Positions 46,665 through 62,255 of a DNA stretch of 64,000 bases are shown here, one piece after another. The notes under the pieces were generated by a model, which was given only the letters and a program-made list of their open reading frames with translations, made no database searches and had not been told where the DNA came from. Source of the DNA: Tillus elongatus (taxonomy: Eukaryota > Arthropoda > Insecta > Coleoptera > Cleridae); contig OZ023265.1 of assembly GCA_964006375.1 (NCBI GenBank), positions 167,610,533 to 167,674,532 on the forward strand, in the 5' to 3' direction. Every line of letters begins with the position of its first letter. Position 1 is the first letter of the stretch. A program made the position numbers and the translations under genes.

Positions 46665-47713
46665 AAAATACTCAGTAAGTGGTGAACGTGCCGCCACCTA
46701 GTTGCGGAACCAAGTAGTATGCTGTCACGCCAGCTCCAAATAACACAAAGTGTTAAAAAAATTGAGACTGGATACAGCTAACTAACAATTTAGAAAATTG
46801 TCAGCCCTGGCCCATTTCTACCCCAATATAGAGACAAAGTATGTAAGATTCGATGCATTTTCGCAACAATTAGAACCGTACATCGGTTTCGCTCTCATTA
46901 GAGCTCTTCAGTACGGCATACTAATTGCAGCAAAAATGAACCAAAATTAACACGGCTATCGTATAGCCAGTCTTAAAATACTCAGTAAGTGGTGGACGTG
47001 CCGCCACCTAGTTGCGGAACCAAGTAGTATGCTGTCACGCCAGCTCCAAATAACACAAAGTGTTAAAAAATAGAGACTGGATACAGCTAACTAACAATTT
47101 AGAAAATTGTCAGCCCTGGCCCATTTCTACCCCAATATAGAGACAAAGTATGTAAGACTCGATGCATTTTCGCAACAATTAGAACCGTAGACCGGTTTTG
47201 CTCTCATTAGAGCTTTTCAGTACGGCATACTAATTGCAGCAAAAATGAACCAAAATTAACACGGCTATCGTATAGCCAGTCTTAAAATACTCAGTAAGTG
47301 GTGGACGTGCCGCCACCTAGTTGCGGAACCAAGTAGTATGCTGTCACGCCAGCTCCAAATAACACAAAGTGTTAAAAAATAGAGACTGGATACAGCTAAC
47401 TAACAATTTAGAAAATTGTCAGCCCTGGCCCATTTCTACCCCAATATAGAGACAAAGTATGTAAGATTCGATGCATTTTCGCAACAATTAGAACCGTACA
47501 TCGGTTTCGCTCTCATTAGAGCTCTTCAGTACGGCATACTAATTGCAGCAAAAATGAACCAAAATTAACACGGCTATCGTATAGCCAGTCTTAAAATACT
47601 CAGTAAGTGGTGGACGTGCCGCCACCTAGTTGCGGAACCAAGTAGTATGCTGTCACGCCAAACCGATCTACGGTTCTAATTGTTGCGAAAATGCATCGAG
47701 TCTTACAAGAAAA
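46665..47713. repeat. 309-bp tandem array with inverted cap
   Basis: Three full units and a partial fourth. The mark 'ctcagtaagtggt' is at 46671, 46981, 47290 and 47599, giving periods of 310, 309 and 309. The units are nearly identical, with a handful of substitutions. Each contains 'acgtgccgccacctagttgc', 'gcatactaattgcagc' and 'gcattttcgcaacaattag'. The fourth unit breaks at 47663 and switches to a reversed segment (47664-47708, 'ctacggttctaattgttgcg'), so the array ends in an inversion. Non-coding. Confidence 0.92.
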
Positions 47714-47789
47714 GGTTAAAAGATTGAGATTGGGCACTTTGGCTGGAAAGTGAAACAAAAAGTAGAATCACCACAAAAACCACGGATAT

Positions 47790-48150
47790 AATAACAGAGA
47801 GTTGTGCTCTAGACACGTATTTCGACAACGAAGTTGTCTTCATCAGTAGCTGTCGCTAAACAGTTTAGCACGACCCCACCCACGTTCCGGTTGCCGGTTA
47901 CCTGTGGACTGTTCAGGAGTAAGTGACAGACCTGACGATACGTGTATAGCGTCCTTTCAGTTCCGCCTCTTCCGGCGGCCTGTGATGGAACGAAAATACA
48001 ATCGTTCAGCCGGCTTGTCTGAAGATAGTTCAGGCAATCCGGTACGTGTGTGGGGTGAGGCGTCAGCGTCAGACCGGTGATCACCTGACCGCCTAACCGC
48101 GTGGTAAAAGCGTTGGGCGAGTTCAGCAGGGCGCCAGCAGCTGCATTGTT
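47790..48150. other. GC-rich unassigned block
   Basis: GC-rich relative to its surroundings, starting with the short palindrome 'tttcgacaacgaagttgtc'. A 91-residue minus ORF covers most of it ('DNFVVEIRV' at the end, over the palindrome). It resembles the 3' part of some retroelement, but I cannot identify it. Confidence 0.3.
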
Positions 48151-48319
48151 ACGTCAAAAAATGTTGATAAATTCTACCAAGTGCTTGATGTGATATGATT
48201 GTAGAAAACTTGAGGTCCTTAAAACTTCTTCCAGTAGCTAGGAACCTCAGTGTTGCAGTCAATCGCTCATGAAATGATATCGCAGTTCTCATAACAGTAT
48301 TTTGTTTCCCAATCAATGG

Positions 48320-48525
48320 AGCAACCAACCCCATTCATCCCCTACCCCCTAAAGCGATTTTACCCAAAAACAATCCGAACGGTTCGTTTGTAGAGTGCTA
48401 AGTGTATACATATCTCAATTCGTGCTAAGTTATCGTGGCTACAAACAGACAGGAATACTATACAGACCAACAGACCAAAAAAAAATTCGTTCCCAACGTT
48501 GTGACGATGTGGAAGTAAAATAATT
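48320..48525. mobile_element. Family B fragment
   Basis: 'cattcatcccctaccccct' + 'aaagcgattttacccaaaaac', 'gtgctaagtgtata', 'atctcaattcg', 'gttatcgtggctacaaacag', then 'ttgtgacgatgtggaagt' at 48500-48517. The terminus matches that at 26288-26306. Confidence 0.65.
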
Positions 48526-49434
48526 GCAGGAAAATGTTTACGATTTAATTCCATTTTTTGGCCGATGTGAACTTTTCAAGTTACTATAAACAATATAACT
48601 AGCGCTCGTACGTCAAAACGTTCTGAGGATTTATGAGGTCAAAAACGTCAATATTTACAATAATGACGTCAGCTGGTAAATGGCAGCACTAGGTTTGCCC
48701 AATCCCGAAATATAATATTAGTAATTTTTTCTACGAAAATTCACTAAAAGGCAATCCTCATATGTCATCTATAAAAACAACTACATAAAAAACGACGTTT
48801 TGTAAGTTATGACAGCACGAATAAGAAGACAAACATTGCCTATACATTGCGTTTATCCGTTTAAAAAATACGAGATATACGAGTCGAAAGTAAGGACATA
48901 CAGAAATGTTTCTAAACCTAACCAATTATCATCGCATATTATTATCTAGTACATAAGAAAGCATGAATAAAAAGTTACCATATAATGTCTACTTTACAAT
49001 AAAAACAACCGCGATTTAAATGCCATACACAACACTACAAGAAGCAGGTACACCTTCACGTAACTCTTTGACAGTTGACAGTACAATTTGCTACAGTGCT
49101 AATAAGTGTTGCTTTAAGGTATTCGTGCAGTTTCACTTATGTTGGATAACCAGATACAACACGGTAAAGTAAAAGTTTAAAAGTCACTGTATCTACTTAA
49201 TATTCATGATATCGTGTGATCCATACAAAACAGGCGAGTGCTGACCTTAAAGTTTTCCCTCGTGTGTAACAGTGTTTGAAATTGTTTATCATTTCAATAG
49301 GCAGCGGCTGAAAAATGTTGTGATAGTCCTGCAGATTAGCGAATATGCGGTCCTTGGAAGGTTTGTTTTGTAGGAACATGTGCAGAAGGACCCCCGCACT
49401 TCTTGTTGCCTCGCAAAAACAAAACACATTTATA
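48526..49434. other. Spacer
   Basis: Unassigned. 'aaaattcactaaaagg' at 48738 is a possible family H trace. The 120-residue minus ORF at 49197-49559 straddles the boundary of the next element and has no recognisable motif. Confidence 0.4.
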
Positions 49435-51338
49435 CAGGCTGGCGCATTGAAAACGAAACAGACCGATTTGCGTCCAGAGAATTTTTTTAAGAAACGCTGA
49501 AACACGTCAATTTTAATATTGAGGGGGACATGTTTTGACATAAAACTCAACTTTGTCACATCAACCCCTTAAGGGTGGTGATAACAACCCTTATATTTTA
49601 AATAGGGAACATGTGTCGAGTGTTACATCATTTGAAAGCTCTTTCTTTTCTGAATTCAGCACACTAATTTTTTTTGAAGTTTTATCAACTCGTTTAAAAA
49701 TTATTCACAGTTGGAGTTGCAAGAACGTATTACATTCATTGTGATAAGAAATGCACTAATGAGTCAATTTTTGGTTAAGAAAAACTAAAAAACAAAACCA
49801 AACGTTCAAAAATGTTAATTCAGTTAAGTAAGTGTTCAAATTGTTGACTTCCATACAAAAGTACAAATTTTGTTCAAAACGAGCTCTGACATTCTGGAGC
49901 ATTTGTGGAGTTATTAGACGGCATTCTTCAACAATGCGTCGTCGTAATTCTTCCAGAGACTCCGGTTATGTTGCGTAAATTCTACTCTGTAAATGGCCCC
50001 ATAGAAAGAAGACTCAATGAGTTAAATCCGGTGATCTAGGGGGCCACTCAATAGCACTCCTACGCCCAATCCATTGTCCTGGAAACTCTCTGTTCAAAAA
50101 CTCCCTAACACGTTGTGAAAAATGCGGAGGAGCTCCATCTTGTTGAAACACTAATTGATTTTCTTTATAGCGATCATCATTTTCAACAATGTCAATTAGT
50201 AGAGGGTAAACGATATCTTCTAGTAACTCCAAATACGTTTCGCCACTCAAATTACCATCAAGAAAAATTGGTCTGATTAAACGGTCTCCAAAAATGCCAG
50301 TCCAGACATTCAATTTATGTGGTTTGAGTGTGGTCTTCGTGAAAATTTCTTGGATTATTATCTGCCCAATAACGACAATTATGACGATTGACTGTAGAGT
50401 TTAATAAAAACGTACACTCGTCTGAAAAACAGATATTGAACAGAAAGTTCCCGTTATCAGCTATTCGAGTAGTCATAAAACTCCAGCCGCCGATCAAAAT
50501 CATCTTCATTCAGTTGTTGTACAAGATGAATTTTATACGGGTGAAATTTATGATGCTTCCATATTCGCTGAATAGTTCTTCTTTTGATGTTTGAAACAGT
50601 GGCCAATTTTCTCGTGCTCAAAGTTGGGTCTGCAGCAACTTGTCCTAAAACTTAAATCTCAGTAGTCTCATTTCTAACCGGAAATTCACGTTCAGGATCC
50701 CGTTTTTTGTTGGCTACTGAACCACTTTCTCGAAACTTTGCAACCAACTCCAAAATGTATTTTCTGTTGACATGTCTGTTCGGATGTCGTTCATTAAACA
50801 AATTTGCGGTACGGTTGGCACAGTCATCGTTATTGAAAAAAAGAGTAATTATTTCAACTCTTTCTTCTACAGAATACACCATTGTGAAATTAATTTTCGG
50901 CAGTACTATCAAGTATCGAACCGACCGATAAACTGAAATAATAAACCGCATTTCTCTCATTCCGATAATAAATATTCTGATAGTCAATTTTTTGTTTACA
51001 AACCAACAAAACATTGGCTATCAACGCATTTCTTATCGGAATGAGTGAAACGCGTTTTTGCATCTTCTGCGAATAATTTTTAAACGAGTTGATAAAACTT
51101 CCAACAAAATGAGTGTGCTGAATTCAGAAAAGAAAGCTTTCAAATGACACTCGACCCATGTTCCCTGTTTAAAATATAAGGGTTGTTATCACCAACCTTA
51201 AGGGGTTGATGTGACAAAGTTAAGTTTTATGTCAAAACATGTCCCCCTCAATATTAAAATTGACGTGTTTCAGCGTTTCTCAAAAAAAAATTTCTCTGGA
51301 CGCAAATTGGTAAGTATCGTTTTCAATGCGCCACCCTA
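49435..51338 (-). mobile_element. Mariner-type element with about 275-bp TIRs
   Basis: A 1.9-kb element starts CAGGCTGGCGCATTG after TA (49433-49434) and ends 'caatgcgccaccct' + one base before TA (51339-51340). The TIRs (49435-49710 and 51065-51338) are highly similar, sharing for example 'aaacacgtcaattttaatattg' and 'atgttttgacataaaactcaac', apart from small indels. The interior holds one transposase pseudogene on the minus strand. Same lineage as the outer element at 38080. Confidence 0.85.
49756..50882 (-). pseudogene. IS630/mariner-type transposase, DDxD, DUF4817-like N-terminus
   Basis: Start ATG at 50882-50880 ('[18 protein letters not shown]', DUF4817-like: '[18 protein letters not shown]'). 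An HTH region follows ('PTLSTRKLATVSNIKRRTIQ') after a TAA at about 50650, then a frameshift near 50475. The catalytic core has first Asp in 'NICFSDECTFLLN', 'RYWADNNP', 'VWTGIFGD', second Asp in 'LVFQQDGAPPHFSQ', and third Asp 36 residues later in 'EWPPRSPDLT'. Immediately after that, TGA and later TAA interrupt 'FFLWGHLQSRIYAT'. It would have catalysed cut-and-paste transposition at TA. Three stops and one frameshift make it inactive, yet the long TIRs remain well matched. Confidence 0.9.
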
Positions 51339-51340
51339 TA

Positions 51341-52054
51341 TAGCTTTCCCTACATTTGTTTTCAAATTTCCTTCTCGTAAAATGGTCCATAATCTAGAAT
51401 AGTAATTTCCAGTTATTGTTTTATCGCTATCCAGAAAGTCGATCATTAGTATTATTCTATGGTAATCCCTAAACAAATTTCTAGCGGATTATACGTCATT
51501 TGATGAGATTAACCTTGTTAGTGAACCGATCGTCAGATCTTTAAAAATGTGTTGTAATGAATTGGGTTCTCCAAAAGTGTACTTAACTTACTTTGATTTT
51601 TTTTCAGAATTACTTTTTAGATGGCCACAATAGACAATTTGCACAGATTTTCTGTTACATGAAATTAACATTTACCTAATAGTTTCCTAATACATAGAAG
51701 ATTATTACATGCAAGAAAATACCCAAAACATATGTAGTGGACAGAAGAATTTTAAAATCAAAAAATTTCGAATTATTATCATGTAACCGCGAACATTCTG
51801 TTACTGGTCGTGACGTACTTGGACCGTGAATAAATGACGTGTTTATATTTGGCCTATGGTACGATACGTGCGGTCGCTTGTTTCTCAACATCGTGGTGAT
51901 ATAAACACAGAGAAGCAAGCTCAATGTCATTGTGACATTACTGTCCAGTGACGTCACAGATTATGCCGGCAAATTAATGGTGTTTGAAGTCAATTATGGA
52001 ATTCGCATTTTCAAATATTTCTGCGTCGTTATTTTTGTAGTATGTGAAATGAAA
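51341..52054. other. Spacer
   Basis: AT-rich, no feature recognised. Confidence 0.4.
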
Positions 52055-53480
52055 AAAGTCTGAACGCAGCATGTCCGTTATGGTAGCGAATTTTCGTAAA
52101 AATGTTTTTAATGTCAAATAAGTATTGTTTTTAAAAGGACATTTGGTTGGCAGTATAACCTATATAGTAGTAACAATGTACCATATTTCTCTAAAATAGC
52201 TTTGTTGTTTTAAAAAGTACGAAGATTTTTCGAAAATAAACTTAAAAAGTTGCAGAAAAAACTGGTCCGATTTTCCTGGCCAACGAACCTCTTCAAGCTA
52301 TTTACACACCTGCCAAGATATAATTATTGACGAACAGCTTTATGACCCGAGTAAAAAAAAAATATATGAAATTGTGAAAAAATTTCTTTTACAAACTTCA
52401 TCATTTTTTTGGCCGAAATTGCCTCCAGTAATGTTAAACTATATTATATTTTTCACAAAAATTCGACAACTTTTATTTACAATAACCCACTAAACATTTA
52501 TTATTAATTATCGACAATTCACAAGAATGTTACAAAAAATGATTTCCAACGAAACAATAAAAACATTTCTGCGAAAACTTTTCACATTCAGCCCCTATTT
52601 GAGAGTGTCTGTATACGGCAGCCCGATTTTTTTCGAAGAGTAATACAAACAAAAAGCTCTCTAAATGTATCATTTCCATGGGGCTCAGCTCCCTATTGGT
52701 AAAAACGCCTTTTTACAATTTTTGTGATGTGTTTGTGCAATGTGCCAAAAACGTAAAAAGTTGCAAAACAATTGAAATAACTCAAAACGATGAACAATAT
52801 CAATTTTTTCCTCACAAACGTGCATTATAATTCAATGGAAAATGCAATAACATAAGGGTGTTCTATTAAAAAAGGAATAGTGTGTATCACCAACGACTTA
52901 CGGGCCAGCCTGTGATTATCAAAATAATTTTATAAGACGCAGCTCAACATACCCTGTAATCAACGCATACAATTTCTGCTCGTATTTATGATATAAACAA
53001 AAATATTGAGGTTTACCGTCTAATTAAAAACTGTCGCTGTAACGTCAAAATAATGTTTCTGTTGAAAAAGATGTAGAATTTAATTTGAGTCAAGTTTTAA
53101 AATATAAAAATTTTTGATTAAAATGAAGAAACTGATTTCAAGTACCATCCATATTTCTAGAAATTGTAATGGTACATAATGAGGTGAGGTAATTTTGGAG
53201 ATTAGAAATCAGATGACAGAACTTTAGAACAATTGACATTTAGATTAAAATTTAGTCAAAATTGCATTATTTGCAGCCACAAGTTTAGACTTATTTGTAA
53301 GATGCTTTGTACTATTTATATAATAAACTATAACTATAAAAAAAAAAAATGCGTCACCCTGTATATGTGTAAACAGACGAAAGCTGAAACTTACCCCGCA
53401 TACGGGTTTTAGAGGTTCTAGTTCGCGCTTATTTGAAGAAATCTCTTCAAAATTCTGTGGAAGAAAATTTGCTAAAATAA
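52055..53480 (-). mobile_element. Family H, reverse copy without AT tract
   Basis: Terminal unit 'ctgaacgcagcatgtccg' + 'ttatggtagcgaattttcg' at 52061-52098, right-module blocks ('cagtataacctatatagtag', 'aacgaacctcttcaagc'), then 'tgcattataattcaatgg', 'tcaccaacgacttacgggcc' near 52890 and 'gttttagaggttctagttcgcgc' near 53404. The dinucleotide tract is missing. 'gcgtcaccctgtata' at 53349-53363 looks like the end of a separate mariner-type MITE. Confidence 0.55.
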
Positions 53481-53784
53481 AGACTATTAAACCATAAACT
53501 CTATATCTGAAACTATTGCCAAAGAAAGGGTCTATTTGAAATGAATTTGTATATAATTCAGTCGCCGCGGCATGATTTTAATAATAATTGTCAAATGGCA
53601 ACAAATAGTGACGTTTCTGTGGTGCTCGATATTTTTCTTTTAACGCGCGTCGCCGTCATTGCTGACTAACGACAAAACTTAAAGCCGTATAACATTTTTA
53701 CAATATAAAAATGTCAAATTGCCAATATTATATAACTACAAATTTTTGGCGTAGACAACCTTACACAGAGTTGTCCTCTTTTTT
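53481..53784. other. Spacer
   Basis: 'actattgccaaag' and 'gggtctatttgaaatgaat' at 53510-53545 are further family H internal blocks, followed by unassigned sequence. Confidence 0.4.
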
Positions 53785-54835
<1,051 letters not shown>

Positions 54836-55264
54836 TAATGCTGAATAAGATAAAATTAGAAAAATAGGGGGTTTCTAATTGAAAAAAAAACTTTTGACGA
54901 TTTTTTCAAATCAATTATCAATGTGAAATTTTGATCAGCCTGTATTTATCTATTATCAAAATAACATCACAGGCCACTAAAGTAGTTCCCTTTCTACAAG
55001 GAAATGAAATCCAATTAAATGATAAAGGCTTTCATATAGGAGAAATTGACAGTTATGTTTAGGCGCGCAAACGTCATTTTTTACACAAAATTTGAGATAT
55101 GTCAAAAACGGCTTCACTTAGGTATAGGACATTATACATAAAATGTGTCTAAAATTTCCCGTGTTATCTAAAAATGTCATAATATAGGCTGTCCTATTTA
55201 AAATAGGCAAGTTAACATCAACACCCTGTATAAGCGAGAGTGCCACCATCTTGAAAATATTTTA

Positions 55265-56425
<1,161 letters not shown>

Positions 56426-57028
56426 TCTCTCGTTATTTATATCATGGGAACATCATATCTCTCGTTATGTGTATCATGAGTTGCTCTTATCGACTTCAGT
56501 AAGCGGCCAAATTTTCAAAAGTTTTCCAAGTCTATTTTTCGACAAAATCGCCCGCGGGCGTTCGGCGTGGGACACTGTATAACGACGCAAACTATCACGA
56601 ATGGAAAACCATTTCGTGGGATGGATCACACCGTACGTGAACATTTCTACTTGTTCAAGTTTTTTTTGCCGTTTAGCTTTACATCAACTCATATAGAATA
56701 TTACTTTTCTTGAAAAACATCCTGCAGCTGAATTGATGGTAAATAAGGTTAAAATATGTTTGTAATTTAAATAATTTGAATAATTAAAAGTTCAAATGCA
56801 TATCCTGGAAGCAAAGAAATTGACAGCACGTGTATTGAAATAATTATTACAATATAATGACTTTCACTTGACTTCAGTTACCGTGACCATTTAAATATTT
56901 GTTAATTACACCATGTAGATGATTAATTCATTAATTGGTTAGATACATGTAGGTACAATTAATATCATAATAAAATCATAATACATCATAAAACTCGATA
57001 AAATGCAAAATCGTTAAACGTAAAATAA
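56426..57028. other. Spacer
   Basis: Contains a doubled 'catatctctcgttat' (56419 and 56454). Otherwise no feature. Confidence 0.4.
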
Positions 57029-57910
57029 AAATTCTGGACGCAGCAAGTGCGTATGGTAGTGAATTTTCATAAAAATGTTTTTGATAGCAAATATGTGTGT
57101 GTTTTTTTAAGAAAGCGAGGATCAAATTTGGTTACCAGTATAACCTATATAATAAAAATAATGTGCCATGTTTCATCAAAATAACTTTATTGTTTGAAAG
57201 TGTACAAAAATTTCCGAAATTAAACTTAAAGTGTTTCCGAAATAACATGTTTCTTGGTCAACCTTATAGGTTAATAGCAAATTGAGCTATTCAAATTTGA
57301 AGCATTTGATCAAAATTCGGTACCATAACACACTTTCTGCGTCCAGAATTTCTTTTCTTACAAACATGCATTATATTTCGATGGAAAATGCAAAAATGCA
57401 ATAACATAAGACGTGTTTGATTAAAAAAAGAAGAGAATTTGTATCACCAGCGACTTATGGGCCAGCCTGTGATTGTAGAAATATTTTTTTAGATGTAGCT
57501 CAAGACACCCTATAATTAATGTATACATTTTTTTGTATCTTGTATAATAACGGATATATTGAGCTTTATTGATTTTTTACGAAAATTCGACCAAAATTAT
57601 ATATTTTGTATATTATTAAACGATAAACTCTATAGCTAAGGCTACTGCCAAGCATCAGAGAGAGGGTCTATTTTAAATGAATTTTCTGGAAATATTTTAG
57701 TAAAATGAAGGACAATGACGGTTGAAACTAAGACTTCAGGGTTTGTAAAACATTCTTCTTGAGACATTTTCTTTCCATAGCCCGTATAAGATTCAAGTTC
57801 TTTGCCTAAATGTTGCCAATTTTGACGTTTTAAATCGCAACTTTGACGTTTTGAGGAAAACCCCAATTAATTTTTATTTAAATGCCTATAACTTTTTTGT
57901 CTTTTGCTAC

Positions 57911-58493
<583 letters not shown>

Positions 58494-58540
58494 CATAGAT
58501 CTCCTCATTAGTAAATTTCTTGTAAGAAAATTCACACAAA

Positions 58541-58857
58541 GCTGAGCTTGTGCTTGTATACTGCACAATTTAGAATGCCAAAAAAGAGTCTACAAAACAT
58601 GTTTATCGAAAGCCTTGTTGCATGCCACTTTTTAATTTTGTAAAATTTATTATTTCTTGTTCTTCCTTGCTACCAACATGTCCATAATCTCCTCTAATTA
58701 GTTGGTACTATTTGACAAAAGTTCACTCCATTACAGAGCTAAAATTCTTAAAAAAACTCGGTATAAAATGCAGCACAATACCACTTGAGATTAAAAGTTA
58801 ATAATATAACCACAAAAACTTTTGATCTCAATTCATTTATTGTACTGTAGTTTTGTT
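58541..58857. other. Spacer
   Basis: No feature recognised. Confidence 0.4.
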
Positions 58858-59182
58858 TCTTTAACGTCGGTCTATTCCCACGACTATGGACAATCATCGA
58901 CGCCAGGGAGCAGTCTCACCCCACTATCCTGGAAATTTCACCGTATCCCTGCATTTCTGTAAGGAGGGTAGGAATCTCTAACGTGCCCAACATCACATGG
59001 TACACGGAACCGACTGCTTTACGCTCCCGCTCTGAAGGGCGGAACGTTCAGACATTCAAGTCGATCGAAGTCAATTTTACAGTATATGTACTGAAAAAGT
59101 GAAAGGGTCGCCTACTGGGAATCGAGCACAGTGCCGTTGGGTTTAGAGACACACGTTCTTACCACTGGACCAGCGTGGCCTT
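58858..59182 (-). mobile_element. SINE1, diverged copy
   Basis: Same body ('ctttaacgtcggtctattcc', 'gacgccagggagcagtctc') and tRNA-like head on the minus strand (an A box 'tggtccagtggtaag', a mutated B box 'gctcgattccca'). It is the most diverged of the four copies. Confidence 0.75.
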
Positions 59183-60065
59183 ACTTATTTATTTACTTAT
59201 TATCATAAATCGTACAACATGTCTACACAATAAGCCTGAGGCTTGTGCTGTATATTAACATAATTGAATAAAATTCCACCAAAAACTGCTTTAAAACTTC
59301 ATCCAAATGTAACATACTTCTAATTTTGACATACCAAATTTGTTTGGCTTCTACTTGTTCCATCTCCATCTAATGAACCAGTCTTTGCCTTTACTCTTCA
59401 TTGATTTTAATCCTTTTCCAATACCTTCAAAACTAAAATTCTTTGTTTATAGCCGATATTTTCATCCAAATTGTTAATTTTGAATTTAAATAAATATGAC
59501 AAATTATTTTAATTCGGTTAATAAACTAACAATTTTTGGACTAATATTAACCTAAAATATGCAGCCAAACTTTGCGAACAGCAACTACCACTTAATACCA
59601 GGCATCTATATCTTTCGCTTTGTCTAATTACTTTACCCGATTTAGACTGTTTGTGTAATTAAAACTTTAAAAACCTTTTTTACGTTTTGTTTAATTAATC
59701 TTCAATATGGATTATTTAGACTGAATTTATCTTAAATAAGTATTTGTGGTATGAAATACATTATTAAACATTTCACTGAATGTCCAAATAGAACTTGCTA
59801 AAAGTCAAGAATACCACCTGAAGGCTAGGCAACCTTCATCACACGTATCTGTATTAGGTAGAGTATATAGTACGGCTTAGAGGTGAATTAACTTTCCTAA
59901 AGACAGTTTGTAAAGTGACATTCCACGTAAATATTTTGACATTCAAATTGTGTATACATAATGCAAGCACAAGTTTCGATTTATTGGTGGAACACATTGT
60001 GAAAGTTAAATAAATAAATAAATATACCCTAGACAATTTAATATTTTATTGTGTAACAAGTTTTT
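59183..60065. other. AT-rich spacer
   Basis: No coding or repeat signal recognised. Confidence 0.4.
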
Positions 60066-60423
60066 TCAATAAAAAGTGCTGCAAATTGAATCATAACTTC
60101 CACATAGCTGTGATAATATATTCTTCTCAAAGACATTCTCATGACATGAATTGAAGGTTCATGACTTGACCACAAAGAAAATATTTCTGTACCCATAAAT
60201 TTCTGAAACGTTACATTACACGATTCAACGAAATAATGCCATTTTCATCAAATCACCCCTCATTTATTCACTACCCCCCTAACCAATCTTACCCAAAAAC
60301 AATCAGAAGCATTCCTTTGTCGGGTGCTAACCGGATACCACATTTGAAGACGATGTCTCAATTCGATCTAAAGTTATCGTGGCTACAGACATACAGACAA
60401 AAAAATGTCGTTCCCAAATCATG
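60066..60423. mobile_element. Family B element
   Basis: 'aaaagtgctgcaaattgaatc' start, 'aacttccacatagctgtgat', 'catgacttgaccacaaagaaa', 'tgtacccataaatttctg', 'tcacccctcatttattc', 'cttacccaaaaacaatc', 'gttatcgtggctacagac', ending at 'ccaaatcatgtttt', where family H begins. Confidence 0.7.
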
Positions 60424-60503
60424 TTTTAGTGAATTTACTTTAAACAAATTTCTTCAAATAAGCGCTAATTAGGCCCCCTAGAACACATGCCCTGGTTCAG
60501 TTT

Positions 60504-60598
<95 letters not shown>

Positions 60599-61642
60599 AC
60601 CCATAACTCAAAAAATAATGAGCCGATTTTGATTAAATGGGTGATTACCTTCCTTCTGCAAGTGGCTTGGATAAGTTCGTTAGCCAGGAAAATCGGCACA
60701 GGTTTTTTCGGAAAATGTTGTGTCTTCTTTCGAAATCTCCAGAAATAACAAAGTAAGGGCAACCAAATTTGGTACGCGGGTTTATATCATTATAGGTAAA
60801 TGACGTACCAACATCTACCTCTGTAGGTTAAAAGACAAAAAAGCTATAGGCATTTAAAGAAAAATAAATTGGGGTTTTCCTCAAAACGTCAAAGTCGCGA
60901 TTTAGAACGTCAAATTTGGCAAAATTTAGGCAAATAACCTGAAACTAATACGGGCTATGGAAAGAAAATGTCACAAACCCTAAAGTCTTAGCTTCAACCG
61001 TCATTGTCCTTGATTTTACTAAAATATTTCCAGAAAATTCATTTCAAATAGACCCTTTCTCTGATGCTTTGGCAGTAGTCTTATCTATAGAGTTTATCAT
61101 TTAATCGTATATTATTTTTGACCAATTTTCGTAAAAAAACAATAAAGCTCAATATATCCGTTATTATACACGATATGAAAAAAAAAATGTATACATTAAT
61201 TATAGGGTGTCTTGAGCTACATCTTAAAAAAATATTTCTACAATCACAGGTGGCCCATAAGTGGTTGGTGATACAAATTTTTTTTTAGTCGAACACGCCT
61301 TATGTTATTGCATTTTTGCATTCTCCATCGAACTATAATGCATGTTTGTAAGAAAAGAAATTCGAGACGCAGCAAGTGCGTTATGGTAGCGAATGTTGAT
61401 TAAATGCTTCAAATTTAAATAGCTCAATTTGCTATTAACCTATAAGGTTGACCAGGAAACGAGTTTTTTCGGGAACACTTTAAGTTTACTTTCGGAAATT
61501 TTTGTACATTTTCAAACAATTATTTTGATGAAATATGGCACATTGTTTTTACTATATATGTTATACTGGTAACCAAATTTGATGCCTGCTTTCTTTAAAA
61601 ACATATATTTGCTATTAAAAACATTTTTATGGAATTTCGCTG
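60424..61642 (+). mobile_element. Family H, forward copy
   Basis: 'tagtgaatttactt' start (the hairpin's second arm is lost), 'gcgctaattaggccccctag', (AT)n 60506-60595, 'cataactcaaaaaataatg', 'gttcgttagccagg', and 'aaaacgtcaaagtcgcg'. Then 'gggtgtcttgagctacatc', 'gtggcccataagtggttgg', and the right module from 61368 ('gacgcagcaagtgcgttatgg') to 61640, where its last unit is cut short by a family-B element. Confidence 0.72.
60506..60595. repeat. (AT)n microsatellite
   Basis: About 90 bp AT tract. Confidence 0.95.
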
Positions 61643-62255
61643 GTGTCGATTTGGTGAAAATTGACATTTTTTCGTTAAAATTCGAGTAATATAGCGTTTT
61701 AGGGTTTGTTTCTTAAAAAACCTTCAATTTCATCAAACATCTGGTACTCTGTGCTGAAATTAAATTAGGGGTTGAATGTGTGGGGTGGAATATCGGTGGC
61801 AGAAATTTCGATTTTTTTTATATAAAACTGCGTCAAAAGCCTAAAAACATATAGAACACATGATTTTGCAACGGATTTTTTTTGTCGGTCGGTCTGTCGG
61901 CCTCTACGTCTATCTGTTAGTTGACGCGATAACTTTCGAACGAATTGACATATAATCTTCAAAATTGGTATCCAGTTAGCACCCGATAAAGGAACGCTTC
62001 GAATTGTTTTTGGGTAAAATCCCTTCAGAGGGTAGGGGATAAATAGGGGGTAACTTGGTGAAAATTGACATTTTTTCGTTAAAACTCTGGAGTAACATAA
62101 CGTTTCAGATATTTGTGAGTACAGGAATATGAATATTTTCTTTGTGTTCAAGTCATGGACCCTCAATTCATTCCATGAGAATGCCTTTCTGGGGAGAGTA
62201 GATTATCACAGCTATGTGGAAGTTATGATTCAATTTGCAGCACTATTTTTTTTGT
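61643..62255. mobile_element. Family B element, reverse orientation, duplicated
   Basis: 'ttggtgaaaattgacattttttcgttaaaa' occurs at 61651 and 62061 (period about 410), mirroring the duplicated unit of the copy at 25476. It ends with 'ttatcacagctatgtggaag' and 'gattcaatttgcagcact', the inverse of the family-B start at 60066. It is the most complete copy in this orientation. Confidence 0.7.

Noticed and set aside
46665..47713. CRISPR array or coding repeat
   Set aside because: Units are 309 bp with no spacer structure and no open frame, in a eukaryotic context.
49197..49559. 120-residue minus ORF
   Set aside because: It crosses the boundary of the mariner-type element and contains no recognisable motif.
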